64,000 nt of DNA from Flavobacterium antarcticum DSM 19726 (GTDB lineage Bacteria; Bacteroidota; Bacteroidia; Flavobacteriales; Flavobacteriaceae), in assembly GCF_000419685.1 (NCBI RefSeq), contig NZ_ATTM01000002.1, positions 62,001 through 126,000 of the forward strand, written 5' to 3'. Numbering within the stretch: the stretch's first letter is position 1; each line of letters begins with the position of its first letter. The notes below the pieces were generated by a model that was not told the DNA's origin, did not search any database, and saw only the letters and a list, made by a program, of their open reading frames with translations. Shown in pieces: positions 27,281 to 37,203 of the stretch. The translations under genes and the position numbers were made by a program.

Positions 27281-27419
27281 TTCTTAAACTAATTTTAATG
27301 TTGCAAAAATAAAACATCTGAAATTCTAATTCTGTTTTTTGAACAAAAAGAATTGATTTTTTCTGCGAAAATCTAATCTGTGTCCTACAAATGTAGATTT
27401 TCTTCTAACTTCTAAAAAC

Positions 27420-27449
27420 AAAACCGACAAATTTTCATCTGTCGGTTTT
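27420..27449 (-). terminator. Terminator after gcvT
   Basis: 10-bp perfect arms with a 10-nt loop just past the gcvT stop codon, T-rich on both outgoing sides. Confidence 0.75.
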
Positions 27450-27468
27450 ACTTTAAATTATAAATGAA

Positions 27469-28554
27469 CTACTCTTTCTTATAAAAAGGTAATTTCACCA
27501 CTTTTGCTAAAACATCATTTTTTCTGATTCTGATGTAAATTTCGCTGTCAGGAGTGGTAAAAGGCATTGTTACATAACCCAAACCAATTCCTTTATTTAA
27601 TGAAGGAGCCATTGTTCCAGAAGTTACAATTCCGATTGTATTTCCGTCTTTGTCAACGATTTCATAATCTTGACGAGGAACACCACGATCCACTAATTCA
27701 AAACCAACTAATTTACGAGTAACGCCTAATTCTTTTTGTTGTTTTAATTTTTCAGAATTTACGAACTCTTTTGTGAACTTCGTAATCCATCCTAAACCAG
27801 CTTCAAAAGGAGAAGTAGTGTCGTTAATATCATTTCCGTACAAACAAAATCCCATTTCTAAACGCAAGGTATCGCGAGCTGCAAGTCCAATAGGTTTAAT
27901 TCCGTAAAATGCTCCTGCATCAAAAACTTTCATCCAGATGCGTTCTACTTCGTCGTTTTTGCAATAGATTTCGAATCCACCTGAACCGGTATAACCAGTA
28001 GCTGAAATGATTACATTTTCAATTCCTGCAAAAGTGCCCACTTCAAAATGGTAGTTTTTAATTTCAGCTAATTCAATAGTAGTAAGCGTTTGCATTGCTT
28101 CAATAGCTTTTGGACCTTGGATAGCTAATAAACTATAGTCGTCTGAAAGATTTTTCATTTCGGCATTTACATCATTGTGTGCTGAAATCCATTCCCAATC
28201 TTTATCGATATTTGAAGCATTTACAACTAGTAAATATTCTTCGTCTTTCATTTTGTAAACGATTAAATCATCTACAATTCCACCTTCATTATTAGGTAAA
28301 CAAGTATATTGAGCACGCCCGATAGTCAATGTTGACGCGTCATTTGTACAAACTTTTTGGATCAGAGCCAAAGCATTTGGACCGGAAATCATAAATTCAC
28401 CCATGTGTGAAACGTCAAAAACGCCTACCGCATTTCGTACCGTTTCATGTTCTGCATTTACGCCTTCGTATAAAATAGGCATATTATAACCGGCAAATGG
28501 AAGAATTTTGGCGCCTAATTTTTCATGTATGTGTATTAAAGGAATATCTTTCAT
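27469..28554 (-). CDS. gcvT: Aminomethyltransferase (glycine cleavage T protein)
   Basis: 361-aa T protein of the glycine cleavage system, which transfers the methylene group to tetrahydrofolate and releases ammonia. Seen are [12 protein letters not shown] at the start, F-D-V-S-H-M-G-E (about 45-53), the folate-site Asp in [14 protein letters not shown] and [10 protein letters not shown]. The H and P protein genes are not in the window. No riboswitch was recognised in the 98-bp leader region. Confidence 0.95.
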   Translation of the reverse strand: MKDIPLIHIHEKLGAKILPFAGYNMPILYEGVNAEHETVRNAVGVFDVSHMGEFMISGPNALALIQKVCTNDASTLTIGRAQYTCLPNNEGGIVDDLIVYKMKDEEYLLVVNASNIDKDWEWISAHNDVNAEMKNLSDDYSLLAIQGPKAIEAMQTLTTIELAEIKNYHFEVGTFAGIENVIISATGYTGSGGFEIYCKNDEVERIWMKVFDAGAFYGIKPIGLAARDTLRLEMGFCLYGNDINDTTSPFEAGLGWITKFTKEFVNSEKLKQQKELGVTRKLVGFELVDRGVPRQDYEIVDKDGNTIGIVTSGTMAPSLNKGIGLGYVTMPFTTPDSEIYIRIRKNDVLAKVVKLPFYKKE

Positions 28555-28652
28555 GTTGTTTTTAATAGTTTAATTTTGGGTGCTAATTTATCGTTTTTTT
28601 TAGGGTTTTAAAAACTTTTCGTAACCTAATTTTTACAAAATGAAACGCGTAT

Positions 28653-29051
28653 TTAATACGGATTATAAAGTAATTGTACTTGTGACTTGATTCGTTCAAC
28701 GAGTAAATTGGTAATTCGCTTACTCAATGCAGCTGTGTTTTGAATGTATCTCGCGTTTTCTTCTAAAGTAAAAAGACCGATAACAATTCCTTTGAGTAGA
28801 TTTTGAAATTTAATATCTTTCTTAATCGCATTTTCGATGAAATTCATTCTTTTTTCTGTGGAAATTTGCGTAAAATCAACTTTGCTAGATGTTATATAAT
28901 TTTGGAAAACAGCCAATAAAAGCTCATTTTGTAATTTCATAATAGGCCGAAGCGTTTCGTTTTGAAAAAATTCTTCCGCGGATGTTTCAGCAGTTACTGT
29001 ACCAAACGCATCTCCTCGAAATTTTTTTATAAAATCTTCTCTTGTTGTCAT
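28653..29051 (-). CDS. Conserved small protein of unknown function
   Basis: 132-aa, mostly helical, soluble protein (M-T-T-R-E-D-F start). It contains F-F-Q-N-E-T-L-R-P-I-M-K-L-Q-N-E-L-L near residue 28 and R-I-T-N-L-L-V-E-R near the C-terminus. Homologues in Flavobacteriaceae are sometimes labelled glyoxalase, but none of the metal-binding residues of that fold can be seen, so the label should not be trusted. It lies between gcvT and the M1 peptidase on the same strand. Confidence 0.7.
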   Translation of the reverse strand: MTTREDFIKKFRGDAFGTVTAETSAEEFFQNETLRPIMKLQNELLLAVFQNYITSSKVDFTQISTEKRMNFIENAIKKDIKFQNLLKGIVIGLFTLEENARYIQNTAALSKRITNLLVERIKSQVQLLYNPY

Positions 29052-29120
29052 TTTTTTTTATTTAAAAATACAAAACTCAACCTATGCTGTTGCTATAACT
29101 ACTGTTATCTTTTCACTAAT

Positions 29121-30749
29121 TTATTTTTTTTGTACTATTTTGAAGTCAATGTAAAAAAGGTTTTCGGGAAATTTCACTGTCGAGTTTTCTTTGATTTTCA
29201 TGGATTGCCAACTGTTAGTAGGTAGAAGAGGTGTTTTTACTTCGTCAATTAAAAGATGAATTGGAAGTTGGAAATGAGAAACCGTATTCGTAAAACGATA
29301 TTTAATTTTTTTACCGCATATTTTTAGCTCTAAAACAGGAACAGTTGTTTCCTGTAAATATTGTTGGAAAAATGGGGCTAAATTATATCCAAATTCATTT
29401 GAAAAAAATTGAATAACATCATTGCTTTCAACAATTTTGTGCCGATACGTTACCGCAAAGTTCTTCATAATGGACCACCATTTTTCATCGTCGTCAATCG
29501 CATTTCTTAACGTGTTTAATAATTGGGTACCTTTATAATACATATCTGCTGAACCTTCGTTATTGACACCGTATTTTCCTAAAACAGGCGATTTGTTTTC
29601 AACGAGTTTCTTTTGTCCATTGATGTATTCAATTGCTTTTTCTTTCCCAAATTGACATTCTACAAAAACCGATTCTGCATAAGTAGTGAATGCTTCGTGA
29701 ATCCACATATCAGCAATATCGCGCGAAGTAATGCTGTTTCCAAACCATTCATGAGCCGATTCGTGAATGATGATAAAATCGAATTTCATTCCAATTCCAG
29801 TCCCTGAACGATCCTTTCCTAAGTATCCTTTTAAGTACTTATTTCCATAAGCTACAGCACTTTGATGTTCCATACCTAAATAGTTGCTTTCTATTAATTT
29901 ATAGCCATCTTCAGAAAAAGGGTAAGCTCCAAACTTGCTTTCAAAGCAATCCATCATTGGTTTTACTTCTGCAAAATGGATTTTAGCCTTTTCCTCATTT
30001 CCACGTAAAACATAATAATCTAAATCCAGTTTATTATGTTTTTCATGAAGATGAACATAATCGCCAATATTCAGTGTAATACTGTAGGAATTGATTGGAT
30101 TTTTTACTTCCCAATCCCAACGTGTGTATCCGTTATTTAAGTTTAAACTTCCTTTAAATCTTCCGTTTGAAACGTTCATCAAGCCATTAGGAACAGCGAC
30201 TTTTATTGAAGCGCCTAAATCCGGCTCGTCGCTTTGTGAATCTTTTACAGGATACCATAAACTTGCTCCAGTACCTTGAACGGCAACACAAATCCACGGA
30301 TTGCCATTGCTGTCTTTTGAAAAGACAAAGCCACCGTCCCAAGGTGCATTTTTTGCAATAATGGGATTTCCTGAATAAAAGAATTCAAGTTTTAAAATAG
30401 AATCTGTAATTTTAAGCTGTTTCGGAAAATCTATAAATACGGCGCCAAATTCTCTACGGAATTTTAAATTTTTATTTTCAAAAACGATACGATCCACTTG
30501 CATGTTTTCAAATAAATCCAATTGGATTGTACTTGATTCTTGAAGCATTTTGAATGAAATAGTATTTGACCCTGTGATGAATTTCTGTTCAGGATTCACC
30601 GTAATATTCAAATCATATTTTTGAACATCAAAGCACATTCTTTCAAATGAAAAACCACCTTGAAGTGAATCTTTTCTAGTGAAATTTTGCGCATTAACAG
30701 CATTACTTATTATAAAAAAAAGAATAATCGTGAACCATTTATTTTGCAT
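29121..30749 (-). CDS. M1 family metallopeptidase, exported
   Basis: 542-aa aminopeptidase-like zinc protease with a signal peptide (about 1-20, ending V-N-A-Q). The N-terminal beta-saddle domain leads into the catalytic domain with G-x-E-H-Q-S (M-E-H-Q in place of the usual G-M-E-N), the zinc motif H-E-S-A-H-E-W-F-G and, 18 residues later, the third ligand in H-E-A-F. The C-terminus is short compared with full-size M1 enzymes. It overlaps the 3' end of the S41 peptidase gene by 11 nt, so the two exported peptidases are co-expressed. Confidence 0.9.
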   Translation of the reverse strand: MQNKWFTIILFFIISNAVNAQNFTRKDSLQGGFSFERMCFDVQKYDLNITVNPEQKFITGSNTISFKMLQESSTIQLDLFENMQVDRIVFENKNLKFRREFGAVFIDFPKQLKITDSILKLEFFYSGNPIIAKNAPWDGGFVFSKDSNGNPWICVAVQGTGASLWYPVKDSQSDEPDLGASIKVAVPNGLMNVSNGRFKGSLNLNNGYTRWDWEVKNPINSYSITLNIGDYVHLHEKHNKLDLDYYVLRGNEEKAKIHFAEVKPMMDCFESKFGAYPFSEDGYKLIESNYLGMEHQSAVAYGNKYLKGYLGKDRSGTGIGMKFDFIIIHESAHEWFGNSITSRDIADMWIHEAFTTYAESVFVECQFGKEKAIEYINGQKKLVENKSPVLGKYGVNNEGSADMYYKGTQLLNTLRNAIDDDEKWWSIMKNFAVTYRHKIVESNDVIQFFSNEFGYNLAPFFQQYLQETTVPVLELKICGKKIKYRFTNTVSHFQLPIHLLIDEVKTPLLPTNSWQSMKIKENSTVKFPENLFYIDFKIVQKK

Positions 30750-32328
30750 CCGAATCTTGGTTTTTGATATTGTCTAAAATCCATTTCATTTCAGGATCAT
30801 TTCCATTTATTTTGTCTTCTAAAGTCGGAATAATTTCGACATCTGGTCGGATTCCATGACCTACTTCTTCAGTTTTATAATGAGCGGCAATTTTCATTAA
30901 GCCGACACGCATTTTAACTTTGGAGTTGGGAAGTTCAATAATAGGCATTTGTCCCGCAACTGTTCCGTTAAAAGCGCCACCGGTTTCTTCACCGACAAAG
31001 GTGGCTCGTTTTGATCCTTTTAAATTAGATGATATTATAGATGAAGCTGAAAAACTGCCACCGTCAATTAAAACATACATTTCACCTTTGAACCGATTTT
31101 CCCGAATTGGTTTCACCTTATTTTCACTTGTATAATAATAGTACTTATCGCCTTCTTTTTTAACTTTCAAATACATAAAGCTAACATAAAATGGATAAAC
31201 TATTGATTTGAGTACTTTCGTAGTGATTCCGCCGTTAAAATATTCTCTTTTGAGAAAACTCGTTTTCGTCGCGACCTCACTTTTGTCAGCGAAAGCGATT
31301 GCAGAATCAGCAACAAATGAATAGAGGTTGTTAATTTCACTCAATCGTCCTCCGGGATTTCCACGTAAATCTAATAGCAGGTATTTTGATTTATTCTCTT
31401 TAATTCTTTTAAAAGCGTCTTTATAAAATGGTTCGTAATTACCAATTGAAAATGATTTTATTTTTAAGACAGCCACGGAACTGTCTTTTTCCATAAAACT
31501 TAAAGTACGTTGAAATTCCTTTGTCGCGGCATCATAGCCATTCGTGCTGTTGTAAATTATTCTGTTTTTATTTGCGAGTGCAATTTTCTTTTTTTCAGCT
31601 TTAGTTTGCTTTTTTACAATGGAATCTTTAGTAATTACTTTTGATTCAGCCATTTTTTTTCTTGTTATCCAAATGTTTTTGATCGAATCATTAAATTTGA
31701 ATTGATAAAGTAAGCTATCTTTTATACCATTTTCAAAGACGTATAAATTAGAAAATTTTTTAGGTAATTGATGTTTGTAAAAAGTAGTATTGTATCCATC
31801 TGAAGTCATCAATTTTCGGTATTTTTTCAAAAGGCGTTCTGTTGAAATGGAGTCAATACTTACAATCTCACTTCCTACAGCAATTGTAGAATCAATCGAA
31901 TTGTTTTTTTCTACATATAATTTGTCACCAAACATCATGAATTCAAATTGTGAAAATGGACCGATGCCCTTTTTTATTAATTCATTTGCTTCCTTCTTCG
32001 ACCAAATTTTAGAATTTGGATAAACGCCTAAATGACCTTGTCTGATTTCGTTCAGGACAGGAGTAATTTTAGTGTAAAACTCGTAACTAGTTAGTGGTTT
32101 ATTTATTGTAGTTTTTAAACTGTCAAATTTAAAATCGAGTTGCTCCTTGGATATGTACCAATATAGAGAAGGATGTAGTTTCTGCAGTTTTAAGTATGCA
32201 AAATCAACATCACTTTTTAATTTATCAACCGCAATAGGTTTATTTACTAGACTATTGTGTTTTTTTACTGATGTACAACTCGTGATAAAAAGTAATAAAA
32301 GTAGTACTTGAAAAATTAATTTTTTCAT
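30739..32328 (-). CDS. S41 family (tail-specific) peptidase lipoprotein
   Basis: 529 aa from ATG at 32328, chosen because it is followed at once by a lipoprotein signal (lipobox I-T-S-C). A longer frame to 32403 would place hydrophobic residues before it. The C-terminal S41 domain has L-L-L-D-L-R-G-N-P-G-G and the nucleophile region G-G-S-F-S-A-S-S, with the Lys of the dyad about four turns on, then E-E-T-G-G. It also has a Lys-rich insertion (about 250-290). It probably degrades peptides at the cell envelope, as does the overlapping M1 peptidase. Confidence 0.85.
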   Translation of the reverse strand: MKKLIFQVLLLLLFITSCTSVKKHNSLVNKPIAVDKLKSDVDFAYLKLQKLHPSLYWYISKEQLDFKFDSLKTTINKPLTSYEFYTKITPVLNEIRQGHLGVYPNSKIWSKKEANELIKKGIGPFSQFEFMMFGDKLYVEKNNSIDSTIAVGSEIVSIDSISTERLLKKYRKLMTSDGYNTTFYKHQLPKKFSNLYVFENGIKDSLLYQFKFNDSIKNIWITRKKMAESKVITKDSIVKKQTKAEKKKIALANKNRIIYNSTNGYDAATKEFQRTLSFMEKDSSVAVLKIKSFSIGNYEPFYKDAFKRIKENKSKYLLLDLRGNPGGRLSEINNLYSFVADSAIAFADKSEVATKTSFLKREYFNGGITTKVLKSIVYPFYVSFMYLKVKKEGDKYYYYTSENKVKPIRENRFKGEMYVLIDGGSFSASSIISSNLKGSKRATFVGEETGGAFNGTVAGQMPIIELPNSKVKMRVGLMKIAAHYKTEEVGHGIRPDVEIIPTLEDKINGNDPEMKWILDNIKNQDSDAK

Positions 32329-32510
32329 TGAATTTCTGATGTATATTAAGAATTTCGAAAGTAATAAATAAATTAGTAATAATTGACTCGTTTTTATAAG
32401 CATGTTAAAAGTAAAAAAAACGAATCGTAAAAGGTTAAAAATAGGGAAAGATGTGAAAAACCGAAATAAAAATTGTAAATTTACGATCAGTTAAATGTAA
32501 AAATACAATT

Positions 32511-33011
32511 ATGAAAACTGAACACCACAATAAAGAAAAATTGTATAAAACGAAAGTAGTTGAATATCCTTCAGATAGAGAAGAAGAGTTAAACTTTGTA
32601 TCAGAATTTTCACCTGCTTGGGTAATTTCAAACACTACCAATGCACCACATTTTAAATTAGACTTAATCGATAAAATAAGAGAAGGCGTAAAAAAAACAG
32701 ATTGGAAACAACTGTTGCAATTTACAAGTTCTACAGAAAAAGAGTTTGAGAATATTTTGCCAGCATCTATATCGAGCATGCAAAAAAATGCGGTGTATAA
32801 TAAAGAAACTTCTGAACGAATTTATGAATTGGCTCGCTTATTTGGTTTAGGTTACGATGTTTTTGATTCTAAAGCTGACTTTAAAAATTGGTTAATGACA
32901 CCTTCAAAATCTTTGGGAAATAAAGTTCCTTTTGAATTATTAGACAGTAGTATTGGTTTTGAAATTGTAGAAAATGAAATAGTAAGAATTCAGTATAATG
33001 TTTATAGTTAA
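32511..33011 (+). CDS. Xre/MbcA/ParS-type antitoxin (DUF2384)
   Basis: 166-aa antitoxin for the following RES toxin. Residues about 55-110 form an Xre-like helix-turn-helix region, and the C-terminus (about 125-166) is the toxin-binding domain with G-N-K-V-P-F-E-L-L-D-S and the closing R-I-Q-Y-N-V-Y-S. The stop overlaps the toxin start as TAATG, so translation is coupled and antitoxin comes first. The upstream region has inverted TCGTAAA/TTTACGA half-sites (about 32425-32486) that could be its operator. Confidence 0.88.
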   Translation: MKTEHHNKEKLYKTKVVEYPSDREEELNFVSEFSPAWVISNTTNAPHFKLDLIDKIREGVKKTDWKQLLQFTSSTEKEFENILPASISSMQKNAVYNKETSERIYELARLFGLGYDVFDSKADFKNWLMTPSKSLGNKVPFELLDSSIGFEIVENEIVRIQYNVYS

Positions 33012-33478
33012 TGATCGTTTACCGAATTGCAAATATAAAATACAAGGACGCTACGCTATCTGGAATTGGTGCTGAAAAAGTAGGAGGAAGGTGGAATGAA
33101 GTTGGTACTCGAGCTGTTTATTGTTCTGAAAATATATCATTAGCGTTGCTGGAATATTACGTACATTCCGCAAATATAGCTTATTTACCAAAAGAAATAT
33201 TGTTAGCTAAAATATATTTCCCAGACGATTTTCCAATAGAAGAACTCATTGATTTACCAGTAAATTGGAGTCAATATCCGTATAATTCTAAAACAACAGA
33301 ACTATTTACAAATCTTGCAAAGGACCGCAATTTCTTTGCGTTACGCGTTCCTTCTTCTGTAGTTGGTTTAGAATCAAATATCATTCTCAATCCCTTGTAC
33401 AAAGATTTCGGAAAAGTAGAAATTCTTGACTTTATTAAAATGCCAATTGACGAAAGGTTAACACAAAATCTGCATTAA
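33011..33478 (+). CDS. RES-domain toxin (NAD+-targeting)
   Basis: 155-aa RES-family toxin. Members deplete NAD+ by phosphorolysis or ADP-ribosylate target proteins. The conserved residues are in place: R27 in G-G-R-W-N, R34 and Y37 in G-T-R-A-V-Y, E48 in L-A-L-L-E and Ser115/116 in V-P-S-S-V-V. Nothing suggests inactivation. The pair stands alone between chromosomal genes and ends at a strong terminator. Which chemistry it uses is not visible. Confidence 0.9.
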   Translation: MIVYRIANIKYKDATLSGIGAEKVGGRWNEVGTRAVYCSENISLALLEYYVHSANIAYLPKEILLAKIYFPDDFPIEELIDLPVNWSQYPYNSKTTELFTNLAKDRNFFALRVPSSVVGLESNIILNPLYKDFGKVEILDFIKMPIDERLTQNLH

Positions 33479-33491
33479 ATCAAATTCTAAA

Positions 33492-33525
33492 AAAAATGGT
33501 TCTCAAATATTTGAGAACCATTTTT
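33492..33525. terminator. Perfect 34-bp palindrome, bidirectional terminator
   Basis: A fully self-complementary sequence with A5 and T5 ends between the convergent RES toxin and acyl-CoA carboxylase genes. Confidence 0.85.
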
Positions 33526-33545
33526 ATATAAATAGAAGAGAATCT

Positions 33546-35174
33546 TTACACCTGAATAACACCTAAATTAAATTTCTTTTCAATAGGTGAGTGATTGGCA
33601 GCTTCGATTCCCATAGAAATCCAAGTACGCGTTTCTAAAGGATCAATAATCGCATCCGTCCATAATCTTGAAGCAGCATAATAAGGAGAAACTTGTTCGT
33701 CGTATCGTGCTTTAATTTTATCAAAAAGTTCTTTTTCTTTGGCTTCATCTACAATCTCTCCTTTTGATTTTAGTGAAGAAGCTTCAATTTGTGCCAACAC
33801 TTTTGCTGCTTGTGTTCCGCCCATAACGGCTAATTCGGCACTTGGCCAAGCAAAAATTAATCTTGGATCGTATGCTTTTCCGCACATGGCGTAATTTCCA
33901 GCACCGTAGGAATTTCCTACAATAACTGTAAATTTTGGAACTACAGAATTAGAAACCGCATTTACCATTTTGGCGCCGTCTTTAATAATTCCGCCTTGTT
34001 CTGATTTAGAACCTACCATAAATCCAGTAACATCTTGAACAAAAACCAAAGGTATTTTCTTTTGATTGCAATTCGCAATAAATCGAGTCGCTTTGTCTGC
34101 AGAATCGGAATAGATTACACCGCCAAATTGCATTTCGCCTTTTTTAGACTTTACTACTTTTCGTTGATTGGCAACAATTCCAACAGCCCAACCGTCGATT
34201 CTTGCATAACCGGTAATTAAACTTTGCCCGTAACCGTCTTTATAGGCTTCAAATTCAGAATTATCGACCAAACGATTGATGATTTCCATCATGTCATATT
34301 GTTCATTTCGTGCTTTCGGCAAAATTCCGTAGATTTCTTTTTCATCCATTGCCGGTTTAACCGATTTTACACGACTATAACCTGCTTTGTCGAAATCCCC
34401 AATTTTGTCAACGATTTTTTTAATTTTATCTAAAGCATCTTTGTCGTCTTTCGCTTTATAATCAGTAACGCCTGAAATTTCGCAGTGAGTTGTTGCTCCA
34501 CCAAGTGTTTCGTTATCAATATTTTCACCAATAGCCGCTTTCACTAAATAACTTCCAGCAAGGAAAATACTTCCTGTTTTGTCCACTATTAATGCTTCGT
34601 CCGACATGATAGGCAAATAAGCACCTCCGGCAACACAACTTCCCATAACTGCTGAAATTTGGGTAATTCCCATACTACTCATGATGGCATTATTTCTAAA
34701 AATACGGCCAAAATGTTCTTTATCCGGGAAAATTTCATCTTGTAAAGGCAAATAAACGCCGGCACTATCTACTAAATATATAATAGGTAACCGGTTTTCC
34801 ATTGCAATTTCTTGAGCACGTAAGTTTTTCTTTCCTGTAATTGGAAACCAAGCGCCCGCTTTTACGGTAGCATCATTAGCAACAACAATACATTGCTTTC
34901 CACTCACATATCCCATTTTTATTACAACTCCACCAGAAGGACAGCCGCCATGTTCGGCATACATGCCTTCTCCTACAAAAGCACCAATCTCAATACTGTC
35001 TGTTTTGTCGTCCAATAAATAATCGATTCGCTCGCGAGCCGTCATTTTTCCTTCCGCATGCAATTTTGCAATTCGTTTTTCGCCACCACCTAATTTAACT
35101 TTCGAAAATCGGTGCTTCAAGTCGGAAACTAATAATTTATTGTGGTCTTCATTTTTATTGAAATTCAAATCCAT
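33546..35174 (-). CDS. Acyl-CoA carboxylase beta subunit (carboxyltransferase)
   Basis: 542-aa biotin-dependent carboxyltransferase, probably for propionyl-CoA or a branched acyl-CoA. It has the N-terminal crotonase-like half with the oxyanion-hole G-S-C-V-A-G-G-A-Y and the C-terminal half with G-N-S-Y-G-A-G-N-Y-A-M-C-G-K. The substrate class is inferred from length and similarity to propionyl/methylcrotonyl-CoA carboxylase beta chains. The biotin carboxylase subunit is not in the window. It is a single-gene unit. Confidence 0.88.
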   Translation of the reverse strand: MDLNFNKNEDHNKLLVSDLKHRFSKVKLGGGEKRIAKLHAEGKMTARERIDYLLDDKTDSIEIGAFVGEGMYAEHGGCPSGGVVIKMGYVSGKQCIVVANDATVKAGAWFPITGKKNLRAQEIAMENRLPIIYLVDSAGVYLPLQDEIFPDKEHFGRIFRNNAIMSSMGITQISAVMGSCVAGGAYLPIMSDEALIVDKTGSIFLAGSYLVKAAIGENIDNETLGGATTHCEISGVTDYKAKDDKDALDKIKKIVDKIGDFDKAGYSRVKSVKPAMDEKEIYGILPKARNEQYDMMEIINRLVDNSEFEAYKDGYGQSLITGYARIDGWAVGIVANQRKVVKSKKGEMQFGGVIYSDSADKATRFIANCNQKKIPLVFVQDVTGFMVGSKSEQGGIIKDGAKMVNAVSNSVVPKFTVIVGNSYGAGNYAMCGKAYDPRLIFAWPSAELAVMGGTQAAKVLAQIEASSLKSKGEIVDEAKEKELFDKIKARYDEQVSPYYAASRLWTDAIIDPLETRTWISMGIEAANHSPIEKKFNLGVIQV

Positions 35175-35319
35175 AATCGCGTTGTGTGTCTTTTATATTT
35201 GTAAACTGAAATATCTAATTTTCCGTTGGCTAAAGTACGAAAACCTTTGAAAATGTGAAAAATATTATCCGAATAGCTTCATTAAATATCAATTAGCGAC
35301 TTCTTTTTTACGTTTAGTT

Positions 35320-35351
35320 AATGTTAACTTAACATTGGAGGTTTACTTTTG
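35320..35351 (+). promoter_or_regulatory. Phosphate-transport promoter with 8-1-8 palindrome
   Basis: AATGTTAA-C-TTAACATT (35320-35336) is perfect and sits 7 bp upstream of the -7 element TACTTTTG (35344-35351), in the place of the -33 region. There is no well-spaced TTG, so an activator may be needed. The TTAACA half-sites recall PhoP-type boxes, which is only a resemblance. Confidence 0.5.
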
Positions 35352-35370
35352 TCGCTGTAAAACGATCACT

Positions 35371-36015
35371 ATGAACATAAATAGCATTTTCCAGTTTTTT
35401 GTACCGAAAGATAAAAAATTCTTTCCCTTTTTTGAACAAGCAACGAGTAATTTGATTTTGATGGCTACAACACTACATGAAGTGGTAAATTTACCAGTTG
35501 CGGAACGGAATGATTTGTTTCAAAAAATTGAAGAACTAGAACAAATAGGAGAGGACATTGCTCGACAAATTAATTTGGAATTGAGTAGTAACTTTATCAC
35601 TCCGTTTGACCGCGAAGATATTTACTCATTAAGCACTGCTATTGATAATATTGCTGGAAATATTCACGGCGCTTCGAACAGAATGAAGTTATATCAAGTG
35701 GATAAAATCACGAAATCCATTCGAAAATTAACGGAAATTAATTTAGAGGCGTGTCACCAAATTGACATTGCGGTTCGCGAATTGCGTAATTTGAAAAAAA
35801 TTAAAAATATTACGGACGCTTGCGCGAAAATTAATAAGTTAGAAAATAAATCGGATACCGTTTATGATAAAGCGGTTGCCGATCTTTTTGAGAATGAAAC
35901 GGATGCTAAAAACATCATTAAATATAAGGAAGTATTGTCTACACTAGAAACGGCAGCTGACAAATGTAAAAGTGCAGCCAATGTTTTAGAATCAATTGCT
36001 GTAAAACATTCTTAA
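35371..36015 (+). CDS. DUF47 (PhoU-like) phosphate transport accessory protein
   Basis: 214-aa all-helical protein. The ATG at 35371 (M-N-I-N-S-I-F-Q) is preferred because a 5'-extended frame would cover the promoter. Content of D-R-E-D-I and E-N-x-x-D motifs repeated in two three-helix bundles fits DUF47/PhoU-like metal-binding proteins that regulate PiT permeases. The PiT gene follows after 33 nt. Confidence 0.92.
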   Translation: MNINSIFQFFVPKDKKFFPFFEQATSNLILMATTLHEVVNLPVAERNDLFQKIEELEQIGEDIARQINLELSSNFITPFDREDIYSLSTAIDNIAGNIHGASNRMKLYQVDKITKSIRKLTEINLEACHQIDIAVRELRNLKKIKNITDACAKINKLENKSDTVYDKAVADLFENETDAKNIIKYKEVLSTLETAADKCKSAANVLESIAVKHS

Positions 36016-36048
36016 TCATTTTCGGAGTTTCAATCTCAAAAGACGTAT

Positions 36049-37104
36049 ATGACTTTACTTATAATTATTATTATTCTTGCTTTAATTTTTGACTACATCA
36101 ATGGTTTTCACGATGCAGCAAACTCCATTGCAACGATTGTAGCTACGAAAGTACTAACTCCGTTTCAAGCTGTAGTTTGGGCCGCTTTTTTTAACTTTGT
36201 GGCTTACTTTATTTCGAAATATTGGATCGGTGAATTCAAAATTGGAAACACCATTGCTAAATCAGTCAACGAAAACTTTATCACTTTAGAAGTAATTCTT
36301 GCAGGACTTATAGCAGCCATCATTTGGAATTTAGCAACATGGAAATTAGGAATTCCTTCTTCTTCTTCGCACACCTTACTAGGTGGATTTATGGGAGCTG
36401 CATTGGCTCATGCCGGAGCTTTGGCTGTTAATGGAGTGGATGTGGTAAATTATGTGAAGGTAATTCCAATTATCGCCTTTATCTTTTTGGCACCCTTAAT
36501 AGGTATGATTATGGCCTATTTTATTACAATCTTGATTATGAATATTTGCCGAAAGGCCAATCCCAGTAAAGCAGATAAGTGGTTTAAAAGATTACAACTT
36601 GTTTCATCAGCCCTTTTTAGTTTAGGTCATGGTGCAAATGATGCTCAGAAAGTAATGGGAATTATTGGTGCAGCCGTAATTTATTACCATTTAAAAATTG
36701 ACTTTGATCCCAATTATGTAAATGCTGAGGATACTTTTAAATATTTTGTAGATGATTATGCGTGGGTTCCTTTTGTCAGTTTTACGGTTATTGCTGCTGG
36801 AACAATGAGTGGTGGATGGAAAATTGTAAAAACCATGGGTTCAAAAATTACAAAAGTAACTTCATTAGAAGGAGTGAGTGCGGAAACTGCGGGAGCTGTT
36901 ACTTTATTTTTATCCGAACATTTCGGAATTCCTGTTTCTACAACACATACTATTACGGGTAGTATTATTGGGGTTGGAATTACAAAAAGAGTTTCAGCAG
37001 TACGCTGGGGCGTTACGATTAACTTGCTTTGGGCTTGGGTTTTAACTATTCCGGTTTCGGCATTAATCGCGGCATTTATTTACTATATTGTCACATTGTT
37101 TTAA
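36049..37104 (+). CDS. pit: PiT family inorganic phosphate permease
   Basis: 351-aa low-affinity phosphate/cation symporter with about 10 membrane segments. The two family signatures are visible: G-F-H-D-A-A-N-S-I-A-T near residue 19 and G-H-G-A-N-D-A-Q-K near 192, plus P-S-S-S-S-H-T and P-V-S-T-T-H-T. It is co-transcribed with the DUF47 gene and closes with a terminator. Confidence 0.95.
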   Translation: MTLLIIIIILALIFDYINGFHDAANSIATIVATKVLTPFQAVVWAAFFNFVAYFISKYWIGEFKIGNTIAKSVNENFITLEVILAGLIAAIIWNLATWKLGIPSSSSHTLLGGFMGAALAHAGALAVNGVDVVNYVKVIPIIAFIFLAPLIGMIMAYFITILIMNICRKANPSKADKWFKRLQLVSSALFSLGHGANDAQKVMGIIGAAVIYYHLKIDFDPNYVNAEDTFKYFVDDYAWVPFVSFTVIAAGTMSGGWKIVKTMGSKITKVTSLEGVSAETAGAVTLFLSEHFGIPVSTTHTITGSIIGVGITKRVSAVRWGVTINLLWAWVLTIPVSALIAAFIYYIVTLF

Positions 37105-37125
37105 AATAAAAAATTATTTATACGT

Positions 37126-37155
37126 AAAGTCCAATTGAAAAATTGGACTTTTTTT
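37126..37155 (+). terminator. Terminator after pit
   Basis: 11-bp perfect stem with a GAAA loop and a T7 tail. Confidence 0.88.
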
Positions 37156-37203
37156 ATGCATTTAAGTTTCTTATATTTGAATTACACCTGTAAAATTATA
37201 GTT

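Noticed and set aside
27469-28652. Glycine riboswitch before gcvT
   Set aside because: The short leader shows no recognisable glycine-aptamer core.
28653-29051. Glyoxalase
   Set aside because: The label is used for homologues, but the protein is all-helical in character and lacks the metal-binding His/Glu pattern.
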